NCBI GenBank assembly: GCA_020152595.1
Contig: JAIGNY010001798.1
Span: forward strand, 452,501-516,500
Direction: 5' to 3'
From: Chiridota heheva
Lineage: Eukaryota; Echinodermata; Holothuroidea; Apodida; Chiridotidae
DNA: 64,000 nucleotides
Part shown: one piece after another, positions 1-12,239 of the stretch
Layout of the letters: each line of letters opens with the position of its first letter
Position numbering within the stretch: the stretch's first letter is position 1
Made by a program: the position numbers and the translations under genes
Notes under the pieces: model-generated
What the model was told of the DNA's origin: nothing
The model's input: only the letters and a program-made list of their open reading frames with translations
Database searches by the model: none

Positions 1-596
1 TGTGTATTGGCTTATATATGTGTATTGGAGAGACAATCTGGCTTATCATGGAAAGGCAATCTGACACATATCTATTTGTGGGAATCTGGCACATGGCTTA
101 TCTATGAGAGACAATCTGGCACATGGCTTATCTATTTGAATTGGGAGAGGCAATCTGGAACATAGCGTATATATTGTAAAGGCAATCTGGCACATGGCTT
201 ATCTATGTGTATTGAGAGGCGATCTGGCACATGTCTTATCTATGTGTTGGGAGGGCAATCTGGAACATAGCGTATATATGTGTATTGAGAGGCAATCTGG
301 CACATGGCGTATATATGTGTATTGAGAGGCAATCTGGCTTATCTATGTGTATTGAGATGCAATCTATGTGTATTGAGAGGCAATGGCTTATCTATGTGTA
401 TTGGAGATGCAATCTAGCACATAGCATATCTATGTGTATTGGAGAGGCAATCTGGAACATGGCTTATCTATGTGTATTGGAGATGCAATCTAGCACATAG
501 CATATCTATGTGTATTGGAGAGGCAATCTGGAACATGGCTTATCTATGTGTATTGGAGATGCAATCTAGCACATAGCATATCTATGTGTATTGGAG

Positions 597-880
597 AGGC
601 AATCTGGCGCATGGCCTATCTACGTGTATTGGAGGCAATCTGGCGCATGTCCTGTGTACTGGAGAGCTAGGCAATCTGGCGCATGTCCTGTGTACTGAGA
701 GCTAGGCAATCTGGCGCATGTCCTGTGTGTACTGGAGAGCTAGGCAATCTGACGCATGTCCTGTGTACTGGAGAGCTAGGCAATCTGACGCATGTCCTGG
801 TTCTGAGAGCTACGCAATCTGGTGTAAGGCCTATGTGTATTGGATAGCTAGGCAATCTGGCATAAGGCCAATGTGTATTG
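597..880. repeat. 36-bp variant sub-block of the 38-bp array
   Basis: A local variant of the surrounding array in which the unit is about 36 bp and reads CTGGCGCATGTCCTGTGTAC followed by a GGAGAGCTA linker. The same variant block recurs at about 2455-2740 with the same flanking order, marking a ~1.86-kb higher-order repeat. Confidence 0.85.
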
Positions 881-2454
881 GATAGGCAATCTGACACATG
901 GAATATCTATGTGTATTGGAGAGGCAATCTGGCACATGGCTTATCTATGTGTATTGGAGAGGCAATCTGGCACATGGCTTATATATGTGTATTGGAGAGA
1001 CAATCTAGCACATGGCTTATCTACGTGTATTGGAAAGGCAATCTGACACATGGCTTATCTATGTGTATTGGGAGCTGCAATATAGCACATCTTATCTATG
1101 TGTATTGGAGAGGCAATCTGCCACATGGCTTATCTTTGTGTATTGAGAGACAATCTAGGACATGGCTTATCTCGTGTATTGGAAAGGCAATCTGGCACAT
1201 GGCTTATCTATGTGTATTGGGAGCTGCAATATAGCATGTCTTATCTATGTGTATTGGAGAGGCAATCTGGCACATGGCTTATCTATGTGTATTGGAGAGG
1301 CAATCTGGCACATGGCTTAGCTATGTATATTGGAGAGGCAATCTGGCACATGGCTTATGTGTATTGGAGAGGCAATCTGACACATGGCTTATCTATGTAT
1401 ATTGAGAGGCAATCTGGCACATGGCTTATGTGTATTGGAGGCAATCTGGCACATGGCTTATCTATGTGTATTGGAGGAAATCTGGCACATGGCTTATCTA
1501 TCTGTATTGGGAGCTGCAATCTAGGTCTTATCAATATGTGTATTGGAGAGGCAATCTGGCACATGGCTTAATGTGTATTGGAGAGGCAATCTGGCATGGC
1601 TTAATGTGTAATGGCACATGGCTTATCTATGTGTATTGAGAGGCAATCTGGCACATGGCTTATCTGGCACATGGCTTATATGTGTATTGGAGAGACAATC
1701 TAGCACATGGCTTATCTACGTGTATTGGAAAGGCAATCTGACACATGGCTTATCTATGTGTATTGGAGAGGCAATCTGGCACATGGCTTATATATGTGTA
1801 TTGGAGAGACAATCTAGCACATGGCTTATCTATATTGGAAAGGCAATCTGACACATGGCTTATCTATTTGAATTGGGAGTGGGAATCTGGCACATGGCTT
1901 ATCTATGTATATTGGAGAGGCAATCTGGCACATGGCTTATCTATTTGAATTGGGAGAGGCAATCTGGAACATAGCGTATATATGTGTATTGGAGTGGGAA
2001 TCTGGCACATGGCTTATCTATGTGTATTGGAGAGGCGATCTGGCACATGTCTTATCTATGTGTATTGGGAGGGGCAATCTGGAACATAGCGTATATATGT
2101 GTATTGGAGAGGCAATCTGGCACATGGCGTATATATGTGTATTGGAGAGGCAATCTGGCACATGGCTTATCTATGTGTATTGGAGATGCAATCTGGCACA
2201 TGGCGTATATATGTGTATTGGAGAGGCAATCTGGCACATGGCTTATCTATGTGTATTGGAGATGCAATCTAGCACATAGCATATCTATGTGTATTGGAGA
2301 GGCAATCTGGAACATGGCTTATCTATGTGTATTGGAGATGCAATCTAGCACATAGCATATCTATGTGTATTGGAGAGGCAATCTGGAACATGGCTTATCT
2401 ATGTGTATTGGAGATGCAATCTAGCACATAGCATATCTATGTGTATTGGAGAGG

Positions 2455-2740
2455 CAATCTGGCGCATGGCCTATCTACGTGTATTGGAGAGGCAATATGG
2501 CGCATGTCCTGTGTACTGGAGAGCTAGGCAATCTGGCGCATGTCCTGTGTACTGGAGAGCTAGGCAATCTGGCGCATGTCCTGTGTACTGGAGAGCTAGG
2601 CAATCTGACGCATGTCCTGTGTACTGGAGAGCTAGGCAATCTGACGCATGTCCTGGGTTCTGGAGAGCTGCGCAATCTGGTGTAAGGCCTATGTGTATTG
2701 GATAGCTAGGCAATCTGGCATAAGGCCAATGTGTATTGGA
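2455..2740. repeat. Second copy of the 36-bp variant sub-block
   Basis: Partner of the 597-880 block at an offset of about 1,858 bp, measured at the GGTGTAAGGCCTATG landmark. The two copies differ only by a few small indels. Confidence 0.85.
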
Positions 2741-3535
2741 TAGGCAATCTGACACATGGAATATCTATGTGTATTGGAAAGGCAATCTGGCACATGGCTT
2801 ATTTATGTGTATTGGAGAGGCAATCTGGTACATGGCGTATCTATGTGTATTGGAGAGACAATCTAGCACATGGCTTATCTACGTGTATTGGAAAGGCAAT
2901 CTGGCACATGGCTTATCTATGTGTATTGGGAGCTGCAATATAGCACATCTTATCTATGTGTATTGGAGAGGCAATCTGCCACATGGCTTATCTTTGTGTA
3001 TTGGAGAGACAATCTAGGACATGGCTTATCTACGTGTATTGGAAAGGCAATCTGGCACATGGCTTATCTATGTGTATTGGGAGCTGCAATATAGCATGTC
3101 TTATCTATGTGTATTGGAGAGGCAATCTGGCACATGGCTTATCTATGTGTATTGGAGAGGCAATCTGGCACATGGCTTAGCTATGTATATTGGAGAGGCA
3201 ATCTGGCACATGGCTTATGTGTATTGGAGAGGCAATCTGACACATGGCTTATCTATGTATATTGGAGAGGCAATCTGGCACATGGCTTATGTGTATTGGA
3301 GAGGCAATCTGGCACATGGCTTATCTATGTGTATTGGAGAGGCAATCTGGCACATGGCTTAGCTATGTATATTGGAGAGGCAATCTGGCACATGGCTTAT
3401 GTATATTGGAGAGGCAATCTGGCACATGGCTTATCTATGTGTATTGGAGAGGCAATCTGGCACATGGCTTAGCTATGTGTATTGGAGAGGAATCTGACAC
3501 ATGGCTTATGTGTATTGGAGAGGCAATCTGACACA

Positions 3536-3986
3536 AGGCTTTCCTTGAAAACTTTCTGCATTAAACCAATTACAACAAAATCGTGTATGTGGCCTACACT
3601 GGCAGGGTCTGGTGATACGCACAACACCTCACACTCGGCATGGTGTGGAAATCAAAAGTAGGTGGGTGGAGGGAATTTATACATCATTCCTTTAAAGGTT
3701 ATGGCCTTTCCAGCTTCAATATATCTGTCTTCTAGCTGTGGTCTTCTTGGTTCTCCTATCATTTACAATGGATGAGTGTCTCAAATAAACTAATGAATGC
3801 TTAACGGCACCACGACAACGAGGGCCAAATTGTGCCTGAGAGGTCAGATCATTCTAGAGGTAGAAAGGAAAGGAAACAAGGGGAGAATCAGAGAAATTCA
3901 AAAACAAAAAGTCGGAAAGCTGTGATTGAGAGAGGAGGTGCATCGGTGTAACAAAAACAAAGTAGAAAGGGGGTAGAAGAGGAGAA
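3536..3986. other. Unassigned sequence between array and retrotransposon relic
   Basis: Single-copy-looking DNA next to the 3' end of the retrotransposon relic. It may include the relic's 3' untranslated region. I see no gene, RNA or repeat structure that I can support. Confidence 0.4.
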
Positions 3987-4530
3987 TTAAATATGGTTGT
4001 AGAGGGAAGCATGATGAAGGAAGGAGATAATTTTATCTGGAAGATTTTTCTGGAAGAACTCAGCAATTGACTTGTGGGGAGCGAGGGAAGCTCTGGGAAG
4101 GTTGTACAGGGGGCAAGCAAGGAGAACATGATGGATTGTGAGGGTGCAGTGGCGATTGTTGCAGAGGGGTTGGGGGAGCCAAGAAGGAGGTGGGAGTGAG
4201 TGAGATGGGTTTGACCAATTCTAAGACTGGTAATAATATGAACGTTGTCGACAGGAGAGAGGTTGTTGATGGTGGATGGCTGGATGACATGGAGTTTGTT
4301 ATCAATTTGGGAGTTCGATGAGGTTTGCCAACAGTCACGAACAAGGAAAGCGATAAGCGGTTTGATGTCAGAGAGGGTCTTGGGAAAAGGGGTAGGGAGG
4401 ACGTTGAGGGCAAGCTTAGCGGCTGCATCAGCCCTGTCATTGCCAGGGATGCCAACATGGCTGGGTATCCAGAAGAAAAGAACACTTTTCCTGCAGAGGG
4501 TGGGAGAAAGAAGTATGCTTGTAAGATATT
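3987..4530 (-). pseudogene. Non-LTR retrotransposon relic: RNase H C-terminus and Cys/His tail
   Basis: Read on the minus strand, this encodes the end of a non-LTR retrotransposon polyprotein. The motif WIPSHVGIPGNDRADAAAK (4471 downward) is the characteristic C-terminal block of the RNase H domain, with D and H residues typical of the active site region. It is followed by SLRIGQTHLTHSHLLLG, a common conserved segment after RNase H in these elements. A frameshift around 4150-4170 then moves the conserved reading into another frame, which continues with a Cys/His segment (CTLTIHHVLLACPLYN) and a stop at 3987-3989. Upstream (above about 4530) the frame is closed by a stop and no reverse transcriptase is seen, so this is a 5'-truncated dead copy. 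The clade is not determined. Confidence 0.85.
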
Positions 4531-4739
4531 AAACCAATCCTGGATAGACGCACTTTACCACAATTATCGTAGACTGTGCTCACAGAGCGAACGTTTCCCT
4601 TTTAGCATTTCTATCCGGTTTGCCTCAAATCTTGAAACAGCGTTGTAGCAGGCGCTGAGCCATGATGCTCTTGACAGTGCCTCATTTTGCCATGTCTGAA
4701 GATTAAAGCCGCATGATGTGAGGTTCAGTCTCAGGGAGT

Positions 4740-5120
4740 CTTTGTAACGAAGGTAGATATGTGTCTTCCCCTCAGCTTGAGTTTCAGGGAGTCTTTGTAA
4801 CAAAGGCATGCATGGTCTTCCCCTCTGCTTGCATTTCAGGGAGTCTTTGTAACGAAGGCATGGTCTTCCCCTCAGCTTGAGTTTCAGAGAGTCTTTGTAA
4901 GAAAGGCATGCATGGTCTTCCCCTCAGCTTGAGTTTCACTGAGTCTTTGTAACGAGGGCATTGTCTTCCCCTCAGCTTGAGTTTCAGGGAGTCTTTGTAA
5001 CAAAGGCATGGTCTTACCCTCAGTTTGAGTTTCAGAGAGTCTTTGTAACAGACATGGTCTTCCCTCAGCTTGAGTTTTAGGGAGTCTTTGTAACGAAGGC
5101 ATGGTCTTCCCCTCAGCTTG
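4740..5120. repeat. Minisatellite, 45-53 bp unit, 8 copies
   Basis: Eight copies of a unit containing GGTCTTCCCCTCAGCTTGAG and GGAGTCTTTGTAAC. Copy starts fall near 4764, 4815, 4863, 4916, 4967, 5012, 5058 and 5104. Length variation comes mostly from an extra GCAT in some copies. It begins about 200 bp upstream (on the minus strand) of the retrotransposon relic. Confidence 0.9.
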
Positions 5121-6585
5121 TGGGTGATCATATATCATTGCCTTTCCAGCTTCAATTGATCTGTTCTCTAGTTGTAGTCAGTTGTAGTCAAAATTGACAA
5201 ATCTTTCAACACATTGGTCTTATAACAAATTGTGTGCATCAGCATTATATAACAGATAACACATTTGTACACAAATTTGTTGACCTATGAAAGAGCACAA
5301 AAAATGTAATATTCATTCTTCTACAAATTATGTAGGAGTAATTGTAAACGTCATGATAATTATATTCATACAAACAAACAAAACAAATTATTTAAGGACA
5401 GAAAGCTGTATTTAACAGAATTGTACATGCCATGACAGCCATACACTAATACCAATATGTTATGTGTATCTATATACAATATGACGTAAATAAAAGTTAC
5501 TTATACAAATAAATTCTGCAACAAATACGGCTAAAAGCTTATATTCTTAAGTTACGATACAGTTACAAGTTGGAAATAAAATAGGAACAACCAAGATGGC
5601 GAAACAATGGATGAAATGGGGGCAGGAATGATTGTTTTAAATGTTATATGAAATCATACTTTCTTTGCTTATTTAAATAAAACCTAAAGTAAAAATAATG
5701 GCCCTATTCACATCATTTTGTGATTTATTACAGGGCAACCTTGGTATTTCCTTTTGTTTTTTAAATATTTAATATAATTCTTTAAAGTGGTGCAGCAAAT
5801 TTGTCCAAGTCTTTGCCATGCCCTAATATAATTTTAACAGGAATAGATTTTTCCATCATTTTTCAATGACTGAGATTTAGGAAAGAATTACATTGAGATC
5901 TTGCGCTGTCTGCCACAAATCGTACATGAATTGAAAACCGTTTAAACTTTGATCAGTTAGAACTCAAAAAATATATGTACATTTTCCAAAATTCAAAAAC
6001 TGATCTGCTCAAACCTTTAAATAAAGCAAGTACCCTGACTAGATAGGGGGTGTGTAGGGGCCCTCTCCCCGGTATTTATGCCCCTGATTATATTCAAGAT
6101 GATAAATTAAAATTATACTCCTAATTCATAGTATGTAAAATATGGGGAGAAGATAATGGTGTTCATTTTATGCTTTACGAGGGGTGACTGTTTTTTCTGG
6201 AGAAAAATTAAAATCAAACTGTAACTGAAGTTTTCTTGAAATCCATGTCTCCAGATTTGGCAACAAATGTGACATAAATTCATTCACATTGCATTTTTCT
6301 TCATACATTGTAAACATTTATTAAACATGTGAACTGTAGATGACAGCATAGAATTATGAACTCATACAGGGAAATTATTATTAACCTTGACATTATTTTG
6401 AAGTATTTTAACCTCGGGTATAAAATGTTAAATCAATTATGAAAGAAAACTTCATCAACAAATATTCTCCAAATGTTCATATTTGTTTATTAATTTGATT
6501 TTTCCTATTTTATTGTAATTGGAACACAACATTACACAGCTAGGAAATAAAACAATACACATATTCTGATGTTCTAAATCCATAC
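5121..6585. other. AT-rich sequence, no gene seen
   Basis: About 1.5 kb of AT-rich DNA with no long open frame, no splice-bounded conserved peptide and no tandem array. A GC-richer patch near 6045-6080 has no recognised meaning. Confidence 0.5.
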
Positions 6586-6589
6586 TTGA

Positions 6590-6795
6590 GCTATGGAGGC
6601 CCATGCTTATCCTTAAAGCGAATGAGAGCACAGGACTCCTCAACAGCTAGTCCATCGCAGGTCAACTCCCTAGAACTGCTGGTACTCATTTTACAGGTGA
6701 GTGGACTGGAGCAAGGTGACTCGTGTCTTGCTCACAACGTGAGTCAAACCTGGTGCTTTTTGCATATGAGCATAACTTCTGAGCCACTGCAATTT
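6590..6795 (-). mobile_element. tRNA-derived SINE copy (minus strand)
   Basis: On the minus strand the head reads GTGGCTCAGAAGTTATGC (a box A-like segment), then CAGGTTTGACTCACG (a box B-like segment). Next comes a body with AAAATGAGTACCAG, GGGAGTTGACCTGCGATGGA and TCTCATTCGCTT. The same ordered body motifs occur at 28506-28765 on the plus strand, so the two are copies of one SINE family. Box sequences are degraded, and I see no convincing target duplication. A short open frame over it is incidental. Confidence 0.75.
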
Positions 6796-7195
6796 TCATT
6801 CACTTACAGTAAACAATTACTTCATGAACAATATATGCATCTAGCCCTTGTTTAATGTGTACCGATACGACTAACAGCAGTGAGCTCTTGGACACTCACA
6901 ATTCCATGATATTGTAACACACACAAAAGGATACAAAATGTAAGAATGCTTGGAAAATACAAGACACTTCCATACTCTCGATATTTGAGTTAAAAAACAC
7001 TTCTAATTTAAGGAAAATAATATTGCACATAATTCACTTGCTTCTCTGTCATTCTCACACACACACATTCCCTGATTAAGAAAACTTCCCATATTTGATA
7101 TTCTGATTACTGTCTATACACCTTCATACAGTACATACTGACATTTCCTCATTGTGATAGCACAAATGTTTAAGATGATTTTCATTTCCTGGCCG
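6796..7195. other. AT-rich sequence, no gene seen
   Basis: No coding, RNA or repeat signal apart from a short CA-rich run near 7058. Confidence 0.4.
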
Positions 7196-7196
7196 T

Positions 7197-7888
7197 TGGC
7201 ACTAGCAGGTCTCCCAGCGAAACCTTGGCACTAGCAGGTCTCCCAGCAAAACCTTGGCACTAGCAGGTCTCCCAGCGAAACCTTGGCACTAGCAGGTCTC
7301 CCAGCGAAACCTTGGCACTAGCAGGTCTCCCAGCGAAACCTTGGCACTAGCAGGTCTCCCAGCGAAACCTTGGCACTAGCAGGTCTCCCAGCAAAAATTG
7401 GCACTAGCAGGTCTCCCAGCAAAAATTGGCACTAGCAGGTCTCCCAGCGAAACCTTGGCACTAGCAGGTCTCCCAGCGAAACCTTAGCACTAGAAGGTCT
7501 CCCAGCGAAACCTTGGCACTAGCAGGTCTCCCAGCGAAACCTTGGCACTAGCAGGTCTTCCAGCGAAACCTTGGCACTAGCAGGTCTCCCAGCAAAACCT
7601 TGGCACTAGCAGGTCTCCCAGCGAAACCTTGGCACTAGCAGGTCTTCCAGCAAAACCTGGGCACTAGCAGGTCTCCCAGCGAAACCTTGGCACTAGCAGG
7701 TCATTCAGCAAAACCTTGGCACTAGCAGGTCTCCCAGCGAAACCTTGGCACTAGCAGGTCGTTCAGCAAAACCTTGGCACTAGCAGGTCTCCCAGCGAAA
7801 GCTTGGCACTAGCAGGTCTCCTAGCGAAACCTTGGCACTAGCAGGTCTCCCAGCGAAACTTGGTACTAGATGGTCTCCCAGCGAAACC
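7197..7888. repeat. Minisatellite, 29-bp unit, about 24 copies
   Basis: Tandem copies of a 29-bp unit with core TTGGCACTAGCAGGTCTCCC followed by AGCGAAACC. Copies are highly similar. Variants include GCAAAAATT, TCATTCAGC and TCTTCCAGC forms. Confidence 0.95.
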
Positions 7889-8715
7889 TTTAAATCCTTT
7901 TATTGCAAAAGTGGCTCTTCATTTCTCAAAAATACTCTTTAAAACCTTTTTTTTTTTATTTGTGAGTCATGAAAAATAAAATCACCAAAAGTGTTCTAGT
8001 AAAATTATTTGATTAACAGTACATTTTAACCTTCACTTATTTCATACTAGGCATTTCAAATTCAGTCCAAGCTAACTATATATACTTAGACAAGACCTAA
8101 AAGCGGTGCAAATAATGATGATCATTTTATTTTGAGATGAGATGAGCAAAAATAGTCTAATGCTCATAGTTATTAACAAGAACAGTTAGATTCTGTGGTT
8201 AAAATACTTTTTGTACACCTACGTTTGTTTCCTAAAATGAGATTGGTTGAGAGCACATCCCTGATTTGCACAGTGCATTATCCCATGATATACGGTGGCA
8301 TAACTAAGGGAGAATCGAGGGCGAAAACAGCCCCAATAGTATACCGTTATACCATATGGATCTGCAGGACCTCACTCACTCCCGGCCTGTAGGGACCGAG
8401 TATGCCAAGACTGGGTGTGCTTTGCAATACAAAGCATACTTATTCGGGGAAAATTGCTAGATATATTCAGGCAAAATAGCGAGATATATTTGGGCAAAAA
8501 AAGGAAATCTGTCAATCATCTCACATACGCCAGTCCAACACCTACATTGTTGCTCTCTCTAACTTGTATACCACTGGTGTTACGTAGGGTAGTTTTTAAG
8601 ATGCGCCTGCATTAAATCGATCGTCGAAGCGTATTTTCCTGCAATGCACTTAAATCTAAAATACACCCTTTCATTGTGGAATGGGAGATGGATATTTGCT
8701 TATCTAAGTTGTGCG
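7889..8715. other. Unassigned sequence, no gene seen
   Basis: AT-rich sequence between two minisatellites. A 65-codon open frame near 8195-8392 has no recognisable domain and I do not call it. Confidence 0.4.
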
Positions 8716-9228
8716 CATCAGCATTGTTGTTACTTTTGGTGCGTGATGATAAACTTGGCAGCTGACCAAGGAAATCGACCATCAGCATTGTTGTTACTTT
8801 TGGTGCGTGATGATAAACTTGGCAGCTGACCAAGGAAATCGACCATCAGCATTGTTGTTACTTTTGGTGCGTGATGATAAACTCTGGCAGCTGACCAAGG
8901 AAATCGACCATCAGCATTGTTGTTACTTTTGGTGCGTGATGATAAACTTGGCAGCTGACCAAGGAAATCGACCATCAGCATTGTTGTTACTTTTGGTGCG
9001 TGATGATAAACTTGGCAGCTGACCAAGGAAATCGACCATCAGCATTGTTGTTACTTTTGGTGCGTGATGATAAACTTGGCAGCTGACCAAGGAAATCGAC
9101 CATCAGCATTGTTGTTACTTTTGGTGCGTGATGATAAACTTGGCAGCTGACCAAGGAAATCGACCATCAGCATTGTTGTTACTTTTGGTGCGTGATGATA
9201 AACTTGGCAGCTGACCAAGGAAATCGAC
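8716..9228. repeat. Minisatellite, 64-bp unit, 8 near-identical copies
   Basis: Eight copies starting at 8716, 8780, 8844, 8909, 8973, 9037, 9101 and 9165. Each begins CATCAGCATTGTTGTTAC and ends CTGACCAAGGAAATCGAC. Only one 1-bp insertion (near 8884) breaks the 64-bp period, so the array looks very young or homogenised. Confidence 0.97.
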
Positions 9229-9567
9229 CACGCACTTCAACATCTGATAGTGGATAGACCCTTTTCTATATGAATGACGCTATTCTTTGCGCCACTATTA
9301 CATATTTCAGTTTTTCAGAGTCTGTTTTGTGTTACATTAATTGGATGATCTACCCTGAAAGGAAGTTCAAATTCAAAATTGATTCTTTAAACAACATGTG
9401 AAGAGGAGCAAGCACAACAAATGAAAGCTGTTGTGAACGATCTTAAGCAGGGCATGTTTTCATGGACACAAACATCCCTTTCTTTTTTTATCCACTAGTC
9501 AATTTTCACAAAAATGTGAGGAAAAGGAAAAATCAGAAGAAAAGATCAGCAAAGAAAGGATGGGAAT
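9229..9567. other. Unassigned sequence
   Basis: AT-rich DNA without open frames or repeats that I can support. Confidence 0.4.
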
Positions 9568-10400
9568 ATGGTACTTAGTGGAGATAATTGTCCAGCTAAA
9601 GCTGATTTGATATGGCAGGAAATGCAGAGACGGAGGGGGGCTTTATCCTCCCACTTCTTTGCTGTGCAAAAACAGTATGGCCGGAGAGGATTTCACCTTC
9701 ACGGTTGCCCTCCCCATGGTTGGCCACAGTTACCCCCACTTTCCCCCACTTCTTTGCTGTGCAAAAATAGTATGGCCTGAGAGGATTTAACCTTCCTGTT
9801 GGCTGGGAAATTATAAACATAACATTTAATTTAATTAATTGGTCAAATTAAAGGAACATTTAGTCAAATTATTTGAAATTTTGGTGAACTGTCAACACAT
9901 TTCCTGATAATTGACAAAAAGTTCCTCAAAATCGCCCAAAAATTCACAAAATTTCCTTAAAATCGAAGAAATTATCCCAAAAATTGCAGGAAAAACTAGT
10001 TAAATTATCTTAAATTCTTGTCAAAAATCATCAACAAATTCCTCTAAAATTCACAAAATTTCCTCAAATGCAAAGAAAATTGCCTAGAAATAAGAAAAAT
10101 TCTCTAAAATTGTCAAACAATTCATCAAAATGTAAAGGAAAATGCCCGAAAATGAATGAAATTACCAAAAAATGAACAAAATTTCCCGAAAATTGTCACA
10201 CAATTCACCGAAATTGTAAAAAGAGTACCCGACAATGAAGAAAATTTCCCCAAAATGAATTAAATTTCTCTAAAATTGTCAAACAATTCACCGAAATTGT
10301 AAGGAAAGTGCCCGAACTTTGAATGAATTTTCCTAATTAGCAGCAACGTCAGTGATGGAACTTAACCCCTCCCCCCCCCTTCCCCCTCCTGAGAGGTGAC
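9568..10400. repeat. Dispersed repeat, copy 1 (duplicated head plus degenerate A-rich body)
   Basis: A segment beginning near CCCACTTCTTTGCTGTGCAA is present twice in a row (about 9649-9703 and 9746-9795), each copy followed by AGTATGGCC and GAGGATTT. Then come about 500 bp of degenerate A-rich units with AAAATTTCCCGAAAATTG-like motifs, ending in TTCCTAATTAGCAGCAAC. A shorter version with the same order lies at about 53090-53550, so this is a dispersed repeat family of unknown type. Confidence 0.6.
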
Positions 10401-10914
10401 CCTTCCTACGCCTCTGCCTAACACTACAATGTACCAATATGGTTGGGAGTTAGTACAGGTTTAATATCAATATGATGGTGTCTTTAATTTTCTCCATTTC
10501 TTCGGCCACCCACTTTAAAAATTGCCCCGCAGTCCCTGTATGGGCGCAAAAATTGCTCCGCGGTCCCTGTATGGGCTATGAATGTGGCAGTACATAATTA
10601 CTTTTTTGCCTCCTGCGACAACAGTGCACAGAGTTTTCAAGCCTTGTTTCCAGATTTCATCATTGCTAAACACTATGCAATGGCTTCAACCAAGGTTTCG
10701 TATGTCATCACACATGCTTTGGGACCATATTTCCTAAAGCACAGGAACTTGCAAGGAAATATTTTACTATCCTTTTTGATGAAACAATGACAGCCAACAG
10801 GATAAAATAAATCTACTCCTGATTCACTTTTTGTCATCAAGGACATTGTCATTTCAAGTCTGGTATCTTAAGTTTATAATATTTGGACATGCATTTGCAG
10901 AGCAGGTTACAGAG

Positions 10915-11274
10915 GAGCTAATAAGCTTGCTTCTACAGGAGCTAATAAGCTTGCTTCTACAGGAGCTAATAAGCTTGCTTCTACAGGAGCTAATAAGCTT
11001 GCTTCTACAGGAGCTAATAAGCTTGCTTCTACAGGAGCTAATAAGCTTGCTTCTACAGGAGCTAATAAGCTTGCTTCTACAGGAGCTAATAAGCTTGCTT
11101 CTACAGGAGCTAATAAGTTTGCTTCTACAGGAGCTAATAAGCTTGCTTCTACAGGAGCTAATAAGCTTGCTTCTACAGGAGCTAATAAGCTTGCTTCTAC
11201 AGGAGCTAATAAGCTTGCTTCTACAGGAGCTAATAAGCTTGCTTCTACAGGAGCTAATAAGCTTGCTTCTACAA
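10915..11274. repeat. 24-bp minisatellite, 15 copies, inside the hAT-like relic
   Basis: Fifteen almost perfect copies of GAGCTAATAAGCTTGCTTCT plus ACAG. The period is a multiple of three, so the plus strand reads ELISLLLQ repeated and the minus strand is also open. The array starts exactly where the conserved transposase peptide FGHAFAEQVTEEL ends and appears to have amplified its last residues. Confidence 0.97.
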
Positions 11275-11878
11275 CTGAAGTTACCCATAAGTCACATACA
11301 GATGGACCCTATGTCAACAAGTTCATAAGCAGAAGATGGAAGCAGCTGTTATTAAGGCAGGTGCAAAGGGTCAGGTCGATATTGGTTTCTGCAACCTTCC
11401 ATGTAGTCCATAATTCCTTTAGAAAAGGGCTAGATAAGTTTGAAAGTGATGCAGAGGATATCTGTGTTGACTTTTTCTACTTTTTCAAGAGGTCAGCAGC
11501 ATGTCAGGAAGACTATACTAAGATTCAAGAAAACTTGGCTCTGGAAGAACACCATTTCATTTGCCATACTAAAAGCAGGTGGATTAACTGACTGCCAGCT
11601 GTTACAAGAGTTTTGTCGCAGTGGTCTGCCATCCAGAAATTCTTTGAAAATATTGGCAATCAGGACAGCCAAAAGGCAAGAGCTATTGCTTCAAGATTAA
11701 GGTCAGACGAAACCAAAGTACACTTGCTCTTTTTGAAGGACATAAAGCGTCTCTGATTCAATTCTTGAGGTTTTTCGACAGAAGGACCAATAATCCATTC
11801 TCTGTATGACTCACTCACTTGACAAAGAAATTTATGAACAGATTCATGAAACAAGAACTTCTATTTGGAAAAAAAGGA

Positions 11879-12022
11879 TCAGAACTGGCTGACCCATCAG
11901 AACTGGCTGACCCATCAGAAGTGGCAGACCCATCAGAACTGGCTGACCCATCAGAACTGGCTGACCCATCAGAACTGGCTGACCCATCAGAAGTGGCAGA
12001 CCCATCAGAACTGGCTGACTTA
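11879..12022. repeat. 18-bp minisatellite, 8 copies, inside the hAT-like relic
   Basis: Eight copies of TCAGAACTGGCTGACCCA, some with GTGGCAGA instead of CTGGCTGA. In the transposase frame it reads SELADP or SEVADP repeated. Confidence 0.97.
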
Positions 12023-12239
12023 TCAGTCCACAAGGTGATTGAAGGGTCAAAAATCACATGAAAAATGAAGAAATTCAAATTGGGACTGATGCCAAAAAAG
12101 AAATGTAATCCATGAAATCACCCCTTGGCAAGAAAAGATGCATGGAAGGTATTTGTTTTTTCAACACTGCTACCACACTTTATCTTGTAAAGAAATTTCC
12201 ACTGAACAATAAACTTCTTGAAACTTTATTTAATAAATT

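Larger units (their letters stand above)
1..3535. repeat. Minisatellite array, 38-bp unit
   Basis: The window opens inside a tandem array of about 90 diverged copies of a 38-bp unit (core GGCAATCTGGCACATGGC followed by a TATGTGTATTGGAGA segment). Units vary by short deletions and by point changes such as CTGGAACATAGCG. The array is open in several frames on both strands, which gives many short repetitive open frames that I treat as non-coding. It ends abruptly near 3535. A higher-order duplication lies inside it: the block near 821-900 recurs at 2679-2760. Confidence 0.95.

Noticed and set aside
6586-6855. 89-codon open frame
   Set aside because: It lies across the minus-strand SINE copy and has no conserved domain.
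7197-7888. CRISPR-like regular repeats
   Set aside because: Units are directly adjacent with no unique spacers, and the locus is animal DNA. The same reasoning applies to the 64-, 26-, 33- and 39-bp arrays.
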